Source: Sipunculus nudus (taxonomy: Eukaryota; Annelida; Sipuncula; Golfingiida; Sipunculidae). From it: a stretch of 64,000 nucleotides of DNA. Location: NCBI GenBank assembly GCA_026874595.1, contig CM049307.1, forward strand, positions 39,476,862 to 39,540,861, read 5' to 3'. The notes beneath the pieces were generated by a model. The model had not been told where the DNA came from, made no database searches, and worked only from the letters and a program-made list of their open reading frames with translations. The translations under genes were made by a program, and so were the position numbers. Below are positions 12,729-25,869 of this stretch, piece after piece (the first letter of the stretch is position 1; each line of letters starts with the position of its first letter).

Positions 12729-13258
12729 TTTGTCTTTTGTTTTTTACTAGATTTGAACCAAGGTCCTTCAAATCAAAGTTTTCTGACTTTTACCACCAAT
12801 ACATGTACCACCCCTGTAGCTATGATTGTCTGTAGTTAGTGATTAGATATAGGCTGAAATCAAAACATTAAGCAACACGCATTCCTCTGAATGGCATATT
12901 TAGTATGAAGTACTTGTTGAAAAACCTGTTGACTTAAGATATTGTACTTATGTAGCCTGTACTTAATATGAGGGTTATATATAAACATAATCACTATACA
13001 TGGTGCACCTATGGTATCCTCAGGTATGATTATTATTGTTCAGGCAGGGTCATTCTGAATTTTGAATTGGACAAAGGCATGTCCAAATAGAAGATTGTGC
13101 ATTTTATGTCTTCAATTTAGAAAATATGATCTCTAAGGGAATATGCAATGGACTTCAGTTGCTCTGTCAGGGATCAGTTTTGTATGTTAATGCAAGGAGT
13201 TCTAGGGACCACACAGTGGAAAAAGTTACCTTAACATTGATAAAAGAAAATTATTATT
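12729..13258. other. Intergenic DNA without recognised content
   Basis: AT-rich sequence with no recognised gene or repeat. Confidence 0.4.
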
Positions 13259-13454
13259 CAGGAGCGGATCTAGGATTTAGGAAAAGGGGGGGTCCAACCC
13301 AGAAAGACTAATGAAAAACCTAAAAAAAGGTCCCCTGGACCGGGAAAGTGGGGGTTCCAGGCCAAAAAATTTTGTCTGAAACCCTCAAAAAAGGTTGCTT
13401 CAGATGAAAAAAAGGGGGGGGGGGGGGTCCTGAACCCCCCTGGATCTGCTTCTG
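13259..13454. mobile_element. Short MITE with CAGNNGCNGATC termini
   Basis: The left end CAGGAGCGGATCTAGG and the reverse complement of the right end CAGAAGCAGATCCAGG match at 13 of 16 bases. The interior contains G-runs and C-runs that could pair. No convincing target-site duplication is visible. A related 'CAGGGGTGTATCCAGG' end occurs at 35775. Confidence 0.6.
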
Positions 13455-15142
13455 TCATTGGTAAACCAAGAATTGATTTGATTTGTATTAAATTTCTGAA
13501 AAAAAACTGTGAACACTTCCAAAAAATAAAACAAGTACCCCTCCTCCTACATTACAGTGGATCCATCCATGGACTATTTAAATTTATTTTTCTTAAAAGG
13601 TCTTTTGGAAGTGATATTAAGTATTGAGTATTTAGCACGCCAGAAGTGACCCTGCCACTTTAGTAAATTTAGATATATATATATATATAAGTATCCTTAA
13701 TAAGGACTTTATTTGTTACTATTTGCATTTGTATATGAATGTATTGTGTACATAAACAGAATCATTGATGTATATGACTTTTTCGTGTGGATAGTCTAGT
13801 CATTATACCTAAGATGTGCTAGCTGTTAAGAAGCAATCATCCTCCATAAGAATATGTTAACGGATATTTTAAATTTGCACATTATTATATACAAGAATTA
13901 ATATTTTAATGAACTTCCATTGGTCTACATGTTATATATTACTTGTTGCAATATTTTCATGCGCTGGATTTTTCACTTTACAGTCTGAGATACTTAATTA
14001 ACTCCAGAATTGATGCATTTCATCATTGTATATCATATTATAAATTTCCAGTTTTCAGCTTTAACACCATAATAATATTACAACAATTTAATTTATGAAT
14101 TTTTCACATAAAAATCATTGAAATCTTGCTAAGAGGACCACCTGCGGGACCAGCCAAAATGTTCCTGTTAATGGGGTGATCGTGTTAGCGGGATTTTATG
14201 ACAATTTATATAAGTAAAAGGCAAAATATTGTGATCGTCTTAGCAGTGGTCGTGATAGTGGGGTGAGATTTTACTGTATTCCTGTCTTCAAAGTGACAAG
14301 AATAATAAAGCCTGGTCAGTAAAATACAAAACATTGGTGAAACTTGCAGTATTTATTACAGTATTTACACAAACTTATTATGAGAAACTCTATAGTCCCA
14401 CCGTGCATCACTACAAATTATTTTTATGATCTCTTATTGCAGCATATTAATTTTATCATAATTGTGATAGTTATTCAAAAATCCACTGTTGTATATCATC
14501 ATATTAGTAATTTATAGTTATATATAAAATGTCAAATGTATATTAGCATGTATGAATCTGTTGTTTCTGTGGTACCTACCCATGTCAGGGAAATAGGTAT
14601 CTGGTATAAGAACTGAAATAAATGGTGTATTTTCGTATATTGTGAAGTTTTTTTTTTTTTTTCATATTGATGTCTTCCTTGCATGGCCAAAGTTTTGAAA
14701 TATTCTCAGTTTTACAGGAACCTCTGTTTAAAGAGTTTACAAGACTAGAAATTGACTTCTTATGTAGGAAATCTCCCTTCATTCACAATGTGACAAGTTA
14801 ATTTTTGTCCTTGCTAATTGAACAAAACATATGGATATATATTGGCCTCTTTTTCACACAGATGAACTGTTCTGGCTTTGTGAGTCTCAGTCTGAACCAA
14901 TGGTGGATTCAAAGGCCCCCTATATTTTTAGTACCCCGCTGTAAGGAGGGAGGACTGCTAAAATGGTCCGTGTCTGTCATGCCATCGTCCCTTCGCCCGT
15001 TCAATAAAACAACATGATAAAGTACCTTATTACGGGATATTAGAAGCCCATTTTTCACATTAATGCACATATAGCACGTCAAAGTCATTAAGAGAAGGGT
15101 ACTTGGTTCAGCGACTACAAAAGATTGATCGTCAGGAATTCA
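13455..15142. other. Intergenic DNA with minor repeat traces
   Basis: AT-rich. A (TA)n tract lies at 13674-13688. A degenerate inverted-end fragment ('AGGACCACCTGCGGGACC' ... 'GTGAGATTTTACTGTA') lies at 14127-14281. A 'TTTTTAGTACCCCGCTGTAAGG' head like that at 2935 occurs at 14925. No gene is recognised. Confidence 0.4.
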
Positions 15143-15851
15143 TTTTTAGTTCAGCTAACTTTAAAGTCATCTAAGCAGTAGTCGTGGTCCATTGTCCGTC
15201 CGTCCGTCTGTCCGTCGTTAGACTGGCACGTTTTGAAACCGTTAGACCTATAAATCCAAAATTCGGCATACTGTTAGATGTCCCCAAATTCTCCTACCAT
15301 ACCGAAAATTGTGTCAATATGACTTCGTTCCTTTGAGATATTTAGGAAAAACCTCAAATTTCCATTAAAAACCTATTATCACACTTCAGGACTGCCTAAA
15401 ATCAAAACCAGTAATCTGTTTTTCTTAATATTTACTAAAAGTAATCTCCTATATATTTCCTGTATACATGCCAGAAATTAAGTCCGTTAAATATAATTTC
15501 TTTAAGTTATGGGCCCGAACATAAGGAACCTTGTAAAAAATCATGAAAAATATTTACTCACTTAACATGAAAAATTTTGAAACAACCGACTATTTTCCCA
15601 AGTATATAACTTTGTTTAATTAGGATTCAGTAGTTTACCCAAAATAAGATCTGAATTTTGTAAATTTTTTAAGTTATTAGCATAAAATAAAATCAGTGCC
15701 TTACGTTTTTTGCCCAACTTTGACCATGCCACGTTTTTTTTTTTCTTGTAGGTACTATTAATTTAATTTTCACATCATGTAAACATAAATATTTAATTTG
15801 TTTAAATCTGAAATTTGAAAATAAAAGCTTGAAAATTAGGCAAGTTATTGA
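15143..15851 (+). repeat. Family A2 element, head and first core unit
   Basis: The head TTTTTAGTTCAGCTAACTTT with a (GTCY)n tract at 15196-15218 precedes one ~620-bp core unit ('GGCACGTTTTGAAACCGTTAG', 'CAGGACTGCCTAAAATCAAA', 'GCCCAACTTTGACCATGCC'). No tail is seen before the next head at 15852, so this is a tandem or 3'-truncated copy. Confidence 0.65.
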
Positions 15852-18476
15852 TTTTTAGCTCAGCTGACTATAAGTCATCTGAGCTATAGTCGTGGTCCAT
15901 TGTCCGTCGTCCGTCCGTCTGTCCGTCCGTAGATGTGGCACGTTTTGAAACCGTAAGACCTAGAAATCCAAAATTCGGCACAATGTAAGATGTCCCCAAG
16001 ATCTCCTACCAAGCCGAAAACTGGGTCTTTGCGACTTCGTTCCTTTTAGAAATTAAGGAAAAACCTCAATTTTTTTTTATTAAAAACCTATTTTTACACT
16101 TCAGGACTGCCTAATATCAAAACCACTCATCTGTTTTTCCTCATATTTACCATAATTATTCCTCTATATAGTTCCTATGTACATGCCAGAAATTATGTCT
16201 GTATTATGTAAATTTAAAAAGTTATGGGCCCAAATATAATGCATTGTGTAAAAAGTCAGGAAAGATATTTGATCACTTAACACAAAATATGTTAAAGCTA
16301 TAAACTTTTTTTCCAGTAATATAACTTAAATTAATCAAAGTTAAATTGTATACCCAAAATTAGATCAAAATCTTTTAAATTTTTTAAAATATTAACAAAA
16401 ATAAAAAATTGGTACCTTAAATTTTGCCCAACTTTGACCATGGCACGTTTTTTTTCCTGTTAGTACTGTGGATTTAATTTTCACAGCATGTTTTTTAGCA
16501 TTTTGTCTGTTAACGCCAAAAATTTGAAACCAGTTGATCAAAAACTGTAGATTTTATTCAAGTTTTAAAGCACCATGTAACATATTGTTTACATCAAGCT
16601 AGTGTCATGCAGTTTGCAAGTGCTCAGCTCCCCAGCTTCAGCTCTCAGTTCCTAAAATTTGGCATGCAATTAGATGTCTCAAAAATCCCCTACCATGCCA
16701 AGAATTTGGTCACTAGGACTTAATACCTTCGAGATATTAATGAAAAACTTCATTTTTCCATTAAAAACCCATTGTTACACTTCAAGACTGCCTAATATCA
16801 AAACCACTGATCTGACTTTAATCATATATAATATACATATTTTTCTATACATTCTCTATGCACATGCTAGAAATGATGTCAGTATTGCGTAGTTGTTTTA
16901 AGTTATGGGCCAAAACATAATGCACTTTGTAAAAAATCAAGAAAGATATTTACTCCCTTTACAAGAGGATTACTGAAGCTAGAGATTTTTTGTCAGGGAT
17001 GTAACATTATTTAATCAAGATTCAATTGAATACCCAAAATTAGTTCTGAATTTTTCAAATTTTATAAGTTATTAGTATGAATATCAAAATAGTACCTTAA
17101 ATTTTGCCCAAATGTGACCATGGCATGTTTGTTTCCTGTGCGCACTGTTGATATAATTTTCATATCATGCACACATAAAGATTTCAGCTTTTTAGTTTAA
17201 AAAGCTGAAAGAAATTGGCCAAAAATTGTAGCTTTTATTAATGTTTTTATGAGACCATGTCAGACCTTGGCTCTCTGTAGCACCTCTTGAGTCACCTGTA
17301 TGTTGACCTTGTTGAACTTTCAGCAAATTATGTATGCTTGAGGCGAGGCATAAACTGGGGCTCCAGGCAGCTTATTATATAATGGCCAGCCACAGTTGAT
17401 CCAGGTGTCCAACCCAACTCATCTAGTAGTTTTAACCAACAACATAACAATAAACAATAAATAAATAAATTTTTATTGGTTTTTAATAACAAATTAAAGA
17501 AAAATAGAAAAGGAATTTGTTAGTTGATAATAACAGGAAATTAACTTGCAGTTACCCATGATATAAGAATCTTGTATCGATGGATAGAATGTCACGTATT
17601 CCAAATAACACCATGCAGTCACCTATGGTATTTTTCAGTTCAATTTTAATGATAAAAAAGTAAATCATATTATTCATTACTAATCATTAGGGATCATATG
17701 AAGGAAATTAATGATAGACAAAGATGCAGTTGATAATATTATTATCTAGATTCCTACTGTGTCTATAGTTAGTACATTGATGTGAAATTAGTCCAAAATG
17801 AATATATTACATTTTTTTAAATATATATAAAAACCAGGTACTTATGATCATTATTTAAATGTGTGAATTTTGTATATTCTGGATTCTTAACATCATTGTT
17901 CGGTGAAAACTGAATAAATACCAGACATGGTGCGAATATTTTGCAATTGTATTTAAACACGAATATGAATATGTACTCGATTATAAAATTTCTTTCATAA
18001 GAATGGGAATTCAGGTAAAAATTAAAGTATATGAATACCAGTGCAAATACTTTCAAAATGTATTAATGAATGCATTCATGAATATATTCTTTAATATTAT
18101 TTTAATAATCATTTCAGTTATATTTTATTTGAAAAAATCATACTTATTATTTTTAATAAAAATTATATTTGGGACAATATTTGTAATTTTTTAAATAAAT
18201 AGTTAAACTCTTATATTATATGTTCTGCGTATAAGTTATATGGCCAAGTCAAAATCTGTGTGACAATCGCACTCCATTTGTTAATAAAATAAATGAAATA
18301 AATCCTCTTTCCTGTCTCCAAAGGTACTATCAAAATCATACATAAGCTAAACAACAACAACTCATAATACAGCTTATTTTTATTACCACATAAAACCAGC
18401 ATGTGCCTCATTTCTAAATCATATTTTTTTATCATATATAACAGCTGAGCGCCGTGACCCATAGGTCCCTTGTTTT
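15852..18476 (+). mobile_element. Family A2 element, about 2.6 kb
   Basis: The head TTTTTAGCTCAGCTGACTAT is followed by AAGTCATCTGAGCT, which pairs with it as a 13-bp stem with one mismatch and an ATA loop. A (GTCY)n tract follows at 15901-15930. Two core units run about 15940-16600 and 16640-17240. The tail at 18442-18476 is CAGCTGAGCGCCGTGACCCA then TAGGTCCCTTGTT. The stretch 17240-18440 is AT-rich and may include another insertion. No coding capacity. Confidence 0.65.
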
Positions 18477-19451
18477 TTCTTGAGGCTCTATTGTAGTCAT
18501 TTGCTTTGTCCAGATGCAGGGTCCCATTCCAGGTCAGTAGAAGTCAGCTATGCCAGGGTTTCTGATTTGTTACAGTCACTGGGGGAGATCCCCTGCTGTG
18601 ACAGGTGTACAGTTATTCTCATATCACCAACTCATCTTCCCCCCGCAAACCCTACCAACCAAGTGTTATGCAGTGATTGTTTTGTTTTCATTATATCTCC
18701 TTAATTGTAATGCTGTTTCGACTCCAATATACAAAAACTTTCCTTGAAAAAGTAATTCGAGGTGTAATCCAGAAGATATCATGTTGTGTTAATGTAGCAT
18801 TCTTAAAGAAATCAATTTTCTTTTAAATGATTTTAACAAACATAATTAAACCAATCAGTATGCTTAAATTTATAGAATATGAAGCACATTATGGATAAAT
18901 AAAGGCACAATTTAAAATTGTGAAATCTGCATCAAGATTTATTTTTAAATACTTGAATAAATTATATTGAACAAATGTGTAAACTACTGCAATGTCAACA
19001 GTTAATCAAAAAGCCAACTAATGATCATGGTAATAGTACAGATCATTTGTTCACAAAGTGCTCACATGCTGCGCTTCAATTTCAACATTAGGAAACACAT
19101 GGTCAGGTGACAAATATTATTTGCAACAATTTCTTGCTCATCAATCCAAACCAGTCATATAAACCAACCATGGCCCATATAACCTCTTCCTCTTACACTT
19201 TATCTCCATTTGATATTATTTTAGATTATTACCTTCAAGGTCAACTTCAGCTGAGCATAGTGACCCATTAGTCCCTTGTTAAAATATAAAAAAGCTATGA
19301 AAATGCATTCATATTCGAAGTTGCTTAGGCATTTCGTTTTAAAGCAAGTGAACATTCACTTACATAATTTGGTCCCATTAGAAGCATTTACAAATTCAAC
19401 TTCTATGTTTTAAGTTTGAAAGCGTAAAATTATTAAATTTAAATTATTTTT
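18477..19451. other. AT-rich spacer with a solo element tail
   Basis: A solo family A tail (CAGCTGAGCATAGTGACCCA then TTAGTCCCTTGTT) lies at 19248-19280. Positions 18479-18700 contain 'GAGGCTCTATTGTAG', like the 'GAGGCTCTTGTTGTAT' in family A2 interiors. The 74-aa and 65-aa open frames here are not supported as genes. Confidence 0.45.
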
Positions 19452-21902
19452 AGCGAACCTGTGAGCTTATGCGATGGTGCGGCGTTGTCCGTCGTGTGTC
19501 GTGCGTCAGTGCGTCGTGCGTCGTACGTCGTGCGTCGTCTGTACGTTAACTGTAGATATCTAAAAAACGGCAGGAGCTAGCATCACCAAAATTTTTTGCA
19601 AATAATCAGTCATCTGAAAAACTCTATCGGATTTTGTTTTTTCTTTCTAACTTCATTTTCTCTGATTTAATAGGGACAAAGCTAAAAAAAAGTTTTAAAA
19701 ATCTTCTCCGAAACTGTCCATCAAAATTGTCCAATATTTCACAGAAATGATTCCTGGAACAATCTCTCTCAAGTTTGTTCGAATGGTTCCAGTTCGGAGA
19801 TTTTTAGCCGAGTTACAGGAGGTTGAACTTAGTCATCTGTCCAAAAAAGCATATTAAAATTTCATTCTCAGAAACGGCTGGAGCTATCATCACCAACTTT
19901 TATGCCAATGTTGGTCACATGAGTCATATATGAAATGCAGTTATAGGTGACGCCACCTGCATCGGCCTTTTTTGTATGGGGTCATCAGTGCCTGTATCAC
20001 ACTGAGGGCTACAAAAAACTTCTTCTCTGAAACCGTAAGGCCAAATTGTTTAATATCGCATAGAAATGATCCTAGGGTAGTTCTTCCTGAATTTTGTTCA
20101 AATGGTCTCTGTTCAGTGGCTTTTGGCTGAGTTATGGGGAGCTGAATTTAGTCTAATTCCATAACAGCCCATTTTAGATCTTCTTCTCAAAAAACACTTG
20201 GAACATATTCTTAAATCTCACATATTAATTATCCTTAGATGTTTATAATTCAAGTTTGTTAAAATGGTTTTTGGCTGAGTTACGGGAAGCTGAACTTAGC
20301 CAGTTTGCTGCATCTTTCTATAATAGTTATAAACCTGCAAAACGTTTTTCGACTGACGCCACTGAAGCCAGTTTGTTTAATATTTTACAAGAATTATCCC
20401 CACAATAATTCTTATAACAATTGTCTTTAATGGTTCCACATGAATTATTTTTGGCTGAATTATGGAGATTGAATTGAGTCATTTTACCATATATGTTAGG
20501 TGTGTGATGCTGTTACATATTAGCCTGGCACCAGTTTATCAGCATCTATTACATCTTGCCACTAGACATGCAGATTTCAGGTTATCTTTGGTTAATATTG
20601 ACAAGAATGTTTTTTTTTTAAGCTTTTAAAAAATTAGATGTATGATTTAAATTATTCATCATACTAGGTAATATTACAATCATGGATATTCAGCTCTCCG
20701 TGGCTATATAAAGACAACATGGTTTGTAAATTATTGGTATCCATACTCAACTTAATTCAAGAATTGCCATTAGTGAGATGCATCTGTATTCTGATTTTGC
20801 ATTTAGTATGCAATAATTTTACATATATTCCGGATTTCTTTTTCTTTATATAAAGTCAGCTGAAGAGCATTTTGTATTGGGAAAATTTATTTCAAAGTTA
20901 ATTCAAGTAGGGACCCCTTTTGTTTACGGATGGCAGTACTTGGTTGTCCATTGGCAGATTGCCAGTGTATTGATGTTAGCCATTAGCCAAGATGATGTCA
21001 GCTCTATAAATAGTTTTGGCACAGTGCCAGGATTGGAAGAAGTGCAGCCAGGTATAGGTCAAGAGTTCACTCAGTGCAGTAGCTGCATTCTGTTTATAGA
21101 TTTGGCAGACTGCTCACTGCATCAGGTTTGGCACCAAAGCTCAGCCTTGATCTATTTATAGCTTTGGCAGACTGTCAACTGTGTCATTTAGGGCAACAGG
21201 TCAAGAGTTCACTCAGTGCAGCCAGGTATAGGTCAAAAGTTTGCTCAGTTTAGCCAGGTGCAGGCCACGAGTTTACTCAGTGCGGTAGCTTGAGGCAGCA
21301 GTTTTTGTCACAGTTCACTTGGGGGCATCTGCCTTACTCAACTAAGCCTGGTCAGCACAGTGCATCAAACTCAAGGAAAGTTTGATGTATTTGCCTGATA
21401 TTTTGACCTGTCTGTGCGTCTTTGATGGCTTTCTCGTTTAAAAAACAGGTGTCGCCACCTACATTGACTTTTGAATAGTGTATGCGCCTGCTTATTTCTA
21501 CAAAGGAATTTGATACATCAGCCTGAAATTGGGCATATTTATACATATTGGGTAGCTTTATCGTGTACAAAACTTGTGGCGCCACCTACGATAATTTTTG
21601 CACAGTGTATGTCCCTGATTATTTCGCAGGAGGGGTATGACATATCAGTCTGACATTGGGCATATTTATATATCTCTTTGTTGTATTCAAGACTGTTGGT
21701 GCCAGCTACAATCATTTTTGTGTTGTGTGCACCCAAGCAAGAATTTCAGCAGTGATGTTTGTGTAATTGTTTCTTGTTCAAAGTGGTTAGTTCTTGCATT
21801 GTTCATATACATGTTACACATGATCTTGTAATGGTCCAGCATTGAAGCATTAAACCTGGTGCAATTCCATGAGACAGGTTCCATAGGCCTGTAGGCCTTG
21901 TT
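19452..21902 (+). mobile_element. Family C element: GTCGTGC-rich head, AGGCCTGTAGGCCT tail
   Basis: The start 'TTTTTAGCGAACCTGTGAGC' is followed by a run of GTCGTGCGTC units at 19485-19545. The core includes 'AACGGCAGGAGCTAGCATCACC' and the punctuating AGGTGACGCCACCTGC at 19948. The 3' end at about 21885-21902 is a perfect foldable AGGCCTGTAGGCCT followed by TGTTTT. The layout matches family A (microsatellite head, palindromic tail, T-rich end) but the sequence differs. The inner part 21055-21290 holds imperfect direct copies of 'AGGTCAAGAGTTCACTCAG', and 21440-21720 holds ~140-bp units. Confidence 0.55.
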
Positions 21903-22449
21903 TTAAAATTGCAGTAGTATGCACTCTTAGCGTATATTGTCCCTTTAACGTTGTTTTGCTTTATGTCAATTCAGCATCGAATGGTGTGAAATATTATCTC
22001 GAGATATTTTCTCGAGATCTCGAGATATTAAGTCGAGATCTTGAGATGTGAAGTCGAGAACTCGACAAATAATCTCGAAATCTCAAGATAATTTTTTTCT
22101 TCAGCAAATTTTTTAATTTGTGTGTGAAATTTTATGCTGAGAGAAGTCCTTATTCAGCCACCGTTGTCAGTTATTAACAGAGAAAAACTACAGTAAATGA
22201 GCGGATTTAAGAGGGGGCGCAGGGAACGCAAGTGTCCTGTTTTCTCTAAAAAGTGAAATGTAAATGGAATAATATACGATTAATACCGAAAAGCAGCACC
22301 ATTTTTTGCATGTGGTGCTGTTTTCTTCCGTATGCCTCTGCGTTAGAGAGTTATATGTATTCGTAAGTCTAAAATAAGTATCAGGATATTAAGCCCCACC
22401 TTTTCCAACCAGCTTTAAACAACTATCTCAAAACGATAATATATATATA
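21903..22449. other. Left flank of the large CACTG element; CTCGAGAT repeats
   Basis: Positions 22000-22090 are a cluster of CTCGAGAT / ATCTCGAG-type palindromes in both orientations, probably the remains of a small foldback repeat. The rest has no recognised content. A short (TA)n tract ends at 22449, directly before the element. Confidence 0.5.
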
Positions 22450-22486
22450 CACTGAAAACCTAGATTAGTCATTTTGACTAACTTAG
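22450..22486 (+). repeat. Left terminal inverted repeat of the 12.1-kb element
   Basis: This 37-bp TIR starts CACTGAAAA and contains the palindrome TTAGTCATTTTGACTAA. It matches the right TIR at 34513-34549 in inverted orientation at 29 of 37 positions. Confidence 0.85.
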
Positions 22487-22615
22487 GTCAGTAAATCCTT
22501 CCTGACGAACAATTTGTCAATATTGACCAATCTATATTTGTCATTTTGACTACTGGTTCGTCAAAGGTAAGTTGTAACGAACATCGGTTAGTCGAGCCAT
22601 GTGATTCGGTTAAGG
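22466..22615. promoter_or_regulatory. Left subterminal TTAGTCA/TGACTAA and TGACGAAC repeats
   Basis: Copies of TTAGTCA/TGACTAA and of C(C)TGACGAAC/GTTCGTCA alternate here. Comparable motifs recur internally at about 23052-23095 and in the right subterminus. In CACTA elements such subterminal repeats are the transposase binding sites; that role here is inferred. Confidence 0.6.
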
Positions 22616-23409
22616 CGACATCTACCGGCAGGCAATGTAACCACAGAGACGCTGACCTTGACGATCTCCATGCCATGTGAAGAAGAGGGTCTGAGACAGG
22701 GATAAATGTGAAGCCATTCCTCGTACCAGGTTGTATGTTTTACGTTATTTGTTTACTTTTACTTCCATTAAAGCAATTGTCATACATATTTATCGTACAC
22801 TCGCCATCACTTTGACACTGTGATCAGAGAATGGCTTGTCCTTTGGAAAGTTGAAGTATCTTCTCTCATTATCGCCCAAGAGTTAATGTTCCTCTTTAAT
22901 TATTTGATTTTATGTCATTAGTATCAGGTATACGGTTTTCCCAAATAAAACATTATCCCTCCTTTATCATTATGTAATACAATTAGAAATAATATTTGTA
23001 CCTACATTTCAGTGTAATATATGATCAGAACCACCAGTTTTACTTTTACCAATGCCAATGGTTTTGACTAATGTCTGGTCAAAATGACTAACCCTCAGTT
23101 AAAATAGATTTAATGTTACAGGCGTGTAATTGGTATTCAATATTGCTTTTATTGCAAATATATGCAAACCTTAGGGCAATGCTATCCTTTCCTACTGCCA
23201 TGCTGGTTTGAACTTGAAGTTCAGGCTCGTTTAACGCAAATCAAGTCAAGGGCTAAGGCCTATTAGCATTGCAAGTATTGGTATACTGCCTGTTCAGTGG
23301 TGTTAGGACAGAACTGTCTATAAGGTCAAACACACACACGTGACACACACACATATGTATATCCTGTGTGTAGGTTAAACTGGAAAATAAATGTTGAAAG
23401 GCTTGCATC

Positions 23410-25869
23410 ATGGCACTCCAAAAGAGACACTTTTTTCAATGCATGGCCTGTGAATATGAAAGTCGTCATTTTAGAAATATAATGTCACACTATCAGCTGG
23501 TTCATTCTCATGAATCAAACTTCCAGATGATATGTGGAATTGAAAACTGTCAGAAAACATTCAAGAATGTTAGGTGCTATCAGGCACATATACAGAAGAA
23601 GCATATTACATTTGCAAATACACATTTTCGTTTAAGGAAACACATTAGTAACTCAACCCCACAAACATCTCAATGTGAAGCTGTTGAAACAGCCAGTGAC
23701 TCTTCATTACCTGATAACAGAGAATCTTTGATTGCTACACCAGAAAGGCATGGCACACTGGTTGTTGATCAGATCCAACAATTCTTGCTAGCACTGAGAG
23801 AAAAGCATAAATTACCTTCAAATATCTGTGGAATCCTAACCTCTGAAATGCAGAGCCTTGTGGCTGTCTCAAGGGCTGAATCGCATGCTCATACTGTAGA
23901 TCTTTTGAAAAGACACAATATAGTTGATTTAGATGAAGAAGTGAGTGAGATATTCAGCAGCTACACTCATGTAGAGAATGCTTGTTGCCTGTTTAAAAGT
24001 AGCAAGGATCTTGATAGAATTGTTCACAGTAACCCACGGTTTGTGAAACCAGTTGAATATAAACTAGACCCCAAAGACTCAAAGTCAACATACCAATACG
24101 TCCCAATATTAGAGAGCCTATCTACTTTTCTCCAGTATGAGGACGTTATAGCAGAAGTGTTGCAGGGACATTAAGCTCCTGAAGGAACAATATCAGACCT
24201 GTGTGATGGATTTGTTTTCAAAGATAATCCACTCATGAAGGATAACCCATCAGCATTACAAATAATGCTTTATCTAGATGATTTCCAAATTGTAAATCCT
24301 TTAGGCAATAAGTGCAAGTCATATAAACTAAGTGCCTTGTACTACCTTTTAGGTAATTTGCCTCCAAGATACAGATCAAAGCAACATGTAGTGCAGTTAG
24401 CTGCCCTTTTTAAGTCAAAACTGGGTAAGAAATATGGACTAGCAAATGTCATGAAACCCCTGATAAATGACTTGGCGAAGTTAGAGACAGAAGGGATTCA
24501 CATCAATAAAGATGGCCAGATACATCATATCCTTGGTACAGTCCTTGTCTGTGTTGCAGATAATTTAGCAGCTCATGAAATTGGGGGATTCTTTGAGAGT
24601 TTTAATGTTATGAGGTCATGCAGGACTTGTTTAGCAACAAAGGAAGAAGCTCAGAGTATGTACAATTCGTTGAAGGTAACTCCTAGAACTAAAGCATCTC
24701 ACAATGCACAGCTTGAGATGATCAAGGTAGATCCAGAGGATGCGAGGTTGTATGGGGTGAAGGCAGATTCTCCACTCAACAAACTCAATAATTTTCATGT
24801 AATTGGAGGCCTTCCCAGTGACATAGCTCATGACCTATTTGAAGGAGTCATTCCAAATGTGTTAAAACATGTTATTAATTATTGCATTGAACAGGGATTC
24901 TTTACACATGATGAAATGAATGATGTCATTGCAAACTTTCCATATCAAGTCTCAGACAAAATTAACAAACCAACTGGGGGGTCTGTTCAGGCTGGTAAAA
25001 CAGTTTTTAAAGAGACGGCTATGGAATGCTGGACATTGGCAAGACTAATTCCTCTAATGCTTGGGCACAGGGTACCCTCAGGTGACAAGAAATGGAATGT
25101 ATTGTTGAATTGCCTTGACATGACTGAACAAGTCACATCTCCTGTTTCATCTGAAGGAGAATGTGAATTCATGAGAGACACCATTGAGACATTTCTTTGC
25201 TCCTATAAAGAGCAATTTGATGTAGCTTTCAAACCCAAGGATCATTTTCTCATCCATTATCCTGATCAGACCAAACATTATGGACCACTGATCCATGTTT
25301 GGACAATGAGATTTGAGGCTAAACATAGCTATTTCAAAGAGCTTATGAATAGGACAAAATGTAGGAAAAACATCTGTAAATCCCTTGCATTTCGTCATCA
25401 AAATATGCAGGTTCTTCACAGTTTCAACAAGAACTTGCTGCAGGCTGGTAACTACACAGTTTCTTGTAGTGCCGTGGTACCTGTAGAAACACTTCCTGAA
25501 CATATTCAGGAAATTTTGCAACCACATACTGCAGGTTCAAATGATGTTTTCCAGGCAAGTAATATTCAGATAGATGGGGTAACTTACCAAAGTCCATGTG
25601 CCTTGTTCAAGGAAGCTACTGGTGATTTATGCCAATTCTACAAGATGGAGTCTTGTTTTGTCATCAATCACACATCACTGTTGCTATGCAGGCATCTTAA
25701 CACAATAGATTATTGCAGACATGTTCATGCCTACATAGCTAAAGAAACAGCAATCTTCAGCCTGATAAGGGTGACTGATCTTAAGGATCACCTTCCTTTG
25801 GGTCTGTACAGTATCTCTGATGAAATGTCTGCAGTTGTTCTTAGACATCAGTTTGCTGTCACAAAATAA
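23410..25869 (+). CDS. C2H2 zinc-finger + Tnp2-like transposase, frame broken by one stop
   Basis: One frame runs 820 codons from ATG 23410 to TAA 25867-25869, interrupted only by TAA at 24172-24174 (codon 255). Residues 11-32 form a C2H2-like finger (C11, C14, H27, H32) and a second follows (CGIENCQKTF...H...KKH). The part after the stop, numbered from M at 24235, has L-D-D-F-Q-I-V-N-P-L-G (14-24) and 'NLPPRYRSKQ' (41-50), equivalent to the DGFNPFG...YNLP block of Tnp2 transposases. It also has A-D-N-L-A-A-H-E-I-G-G (108-118), CRTC (129-132), D-I-A-H-D-L-F-E-G (196-204), 'HYP' (341-343) and M-R-F-E-A-K-H (358-364). D15/D16, D109 and E361 are my candidates for the catalytic triad. The role would be excision and integration of the CACTG element. 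No intron is needed. Reads + like its neighbour. Confidence 0.8.

Noticed and set aside
25147-25527. 126-codon minus-strand open frame
   Set aside because: Antisense shadow of the transposase frame.
24235-25869. Treating the second half of the transposase as a separate gene starting at 24235
   Set aside because: The sequence between the TAA at 24174 and this ATG is open and in the same frame, and the zinc-finger part belongs with the catalytic part in related proteins.
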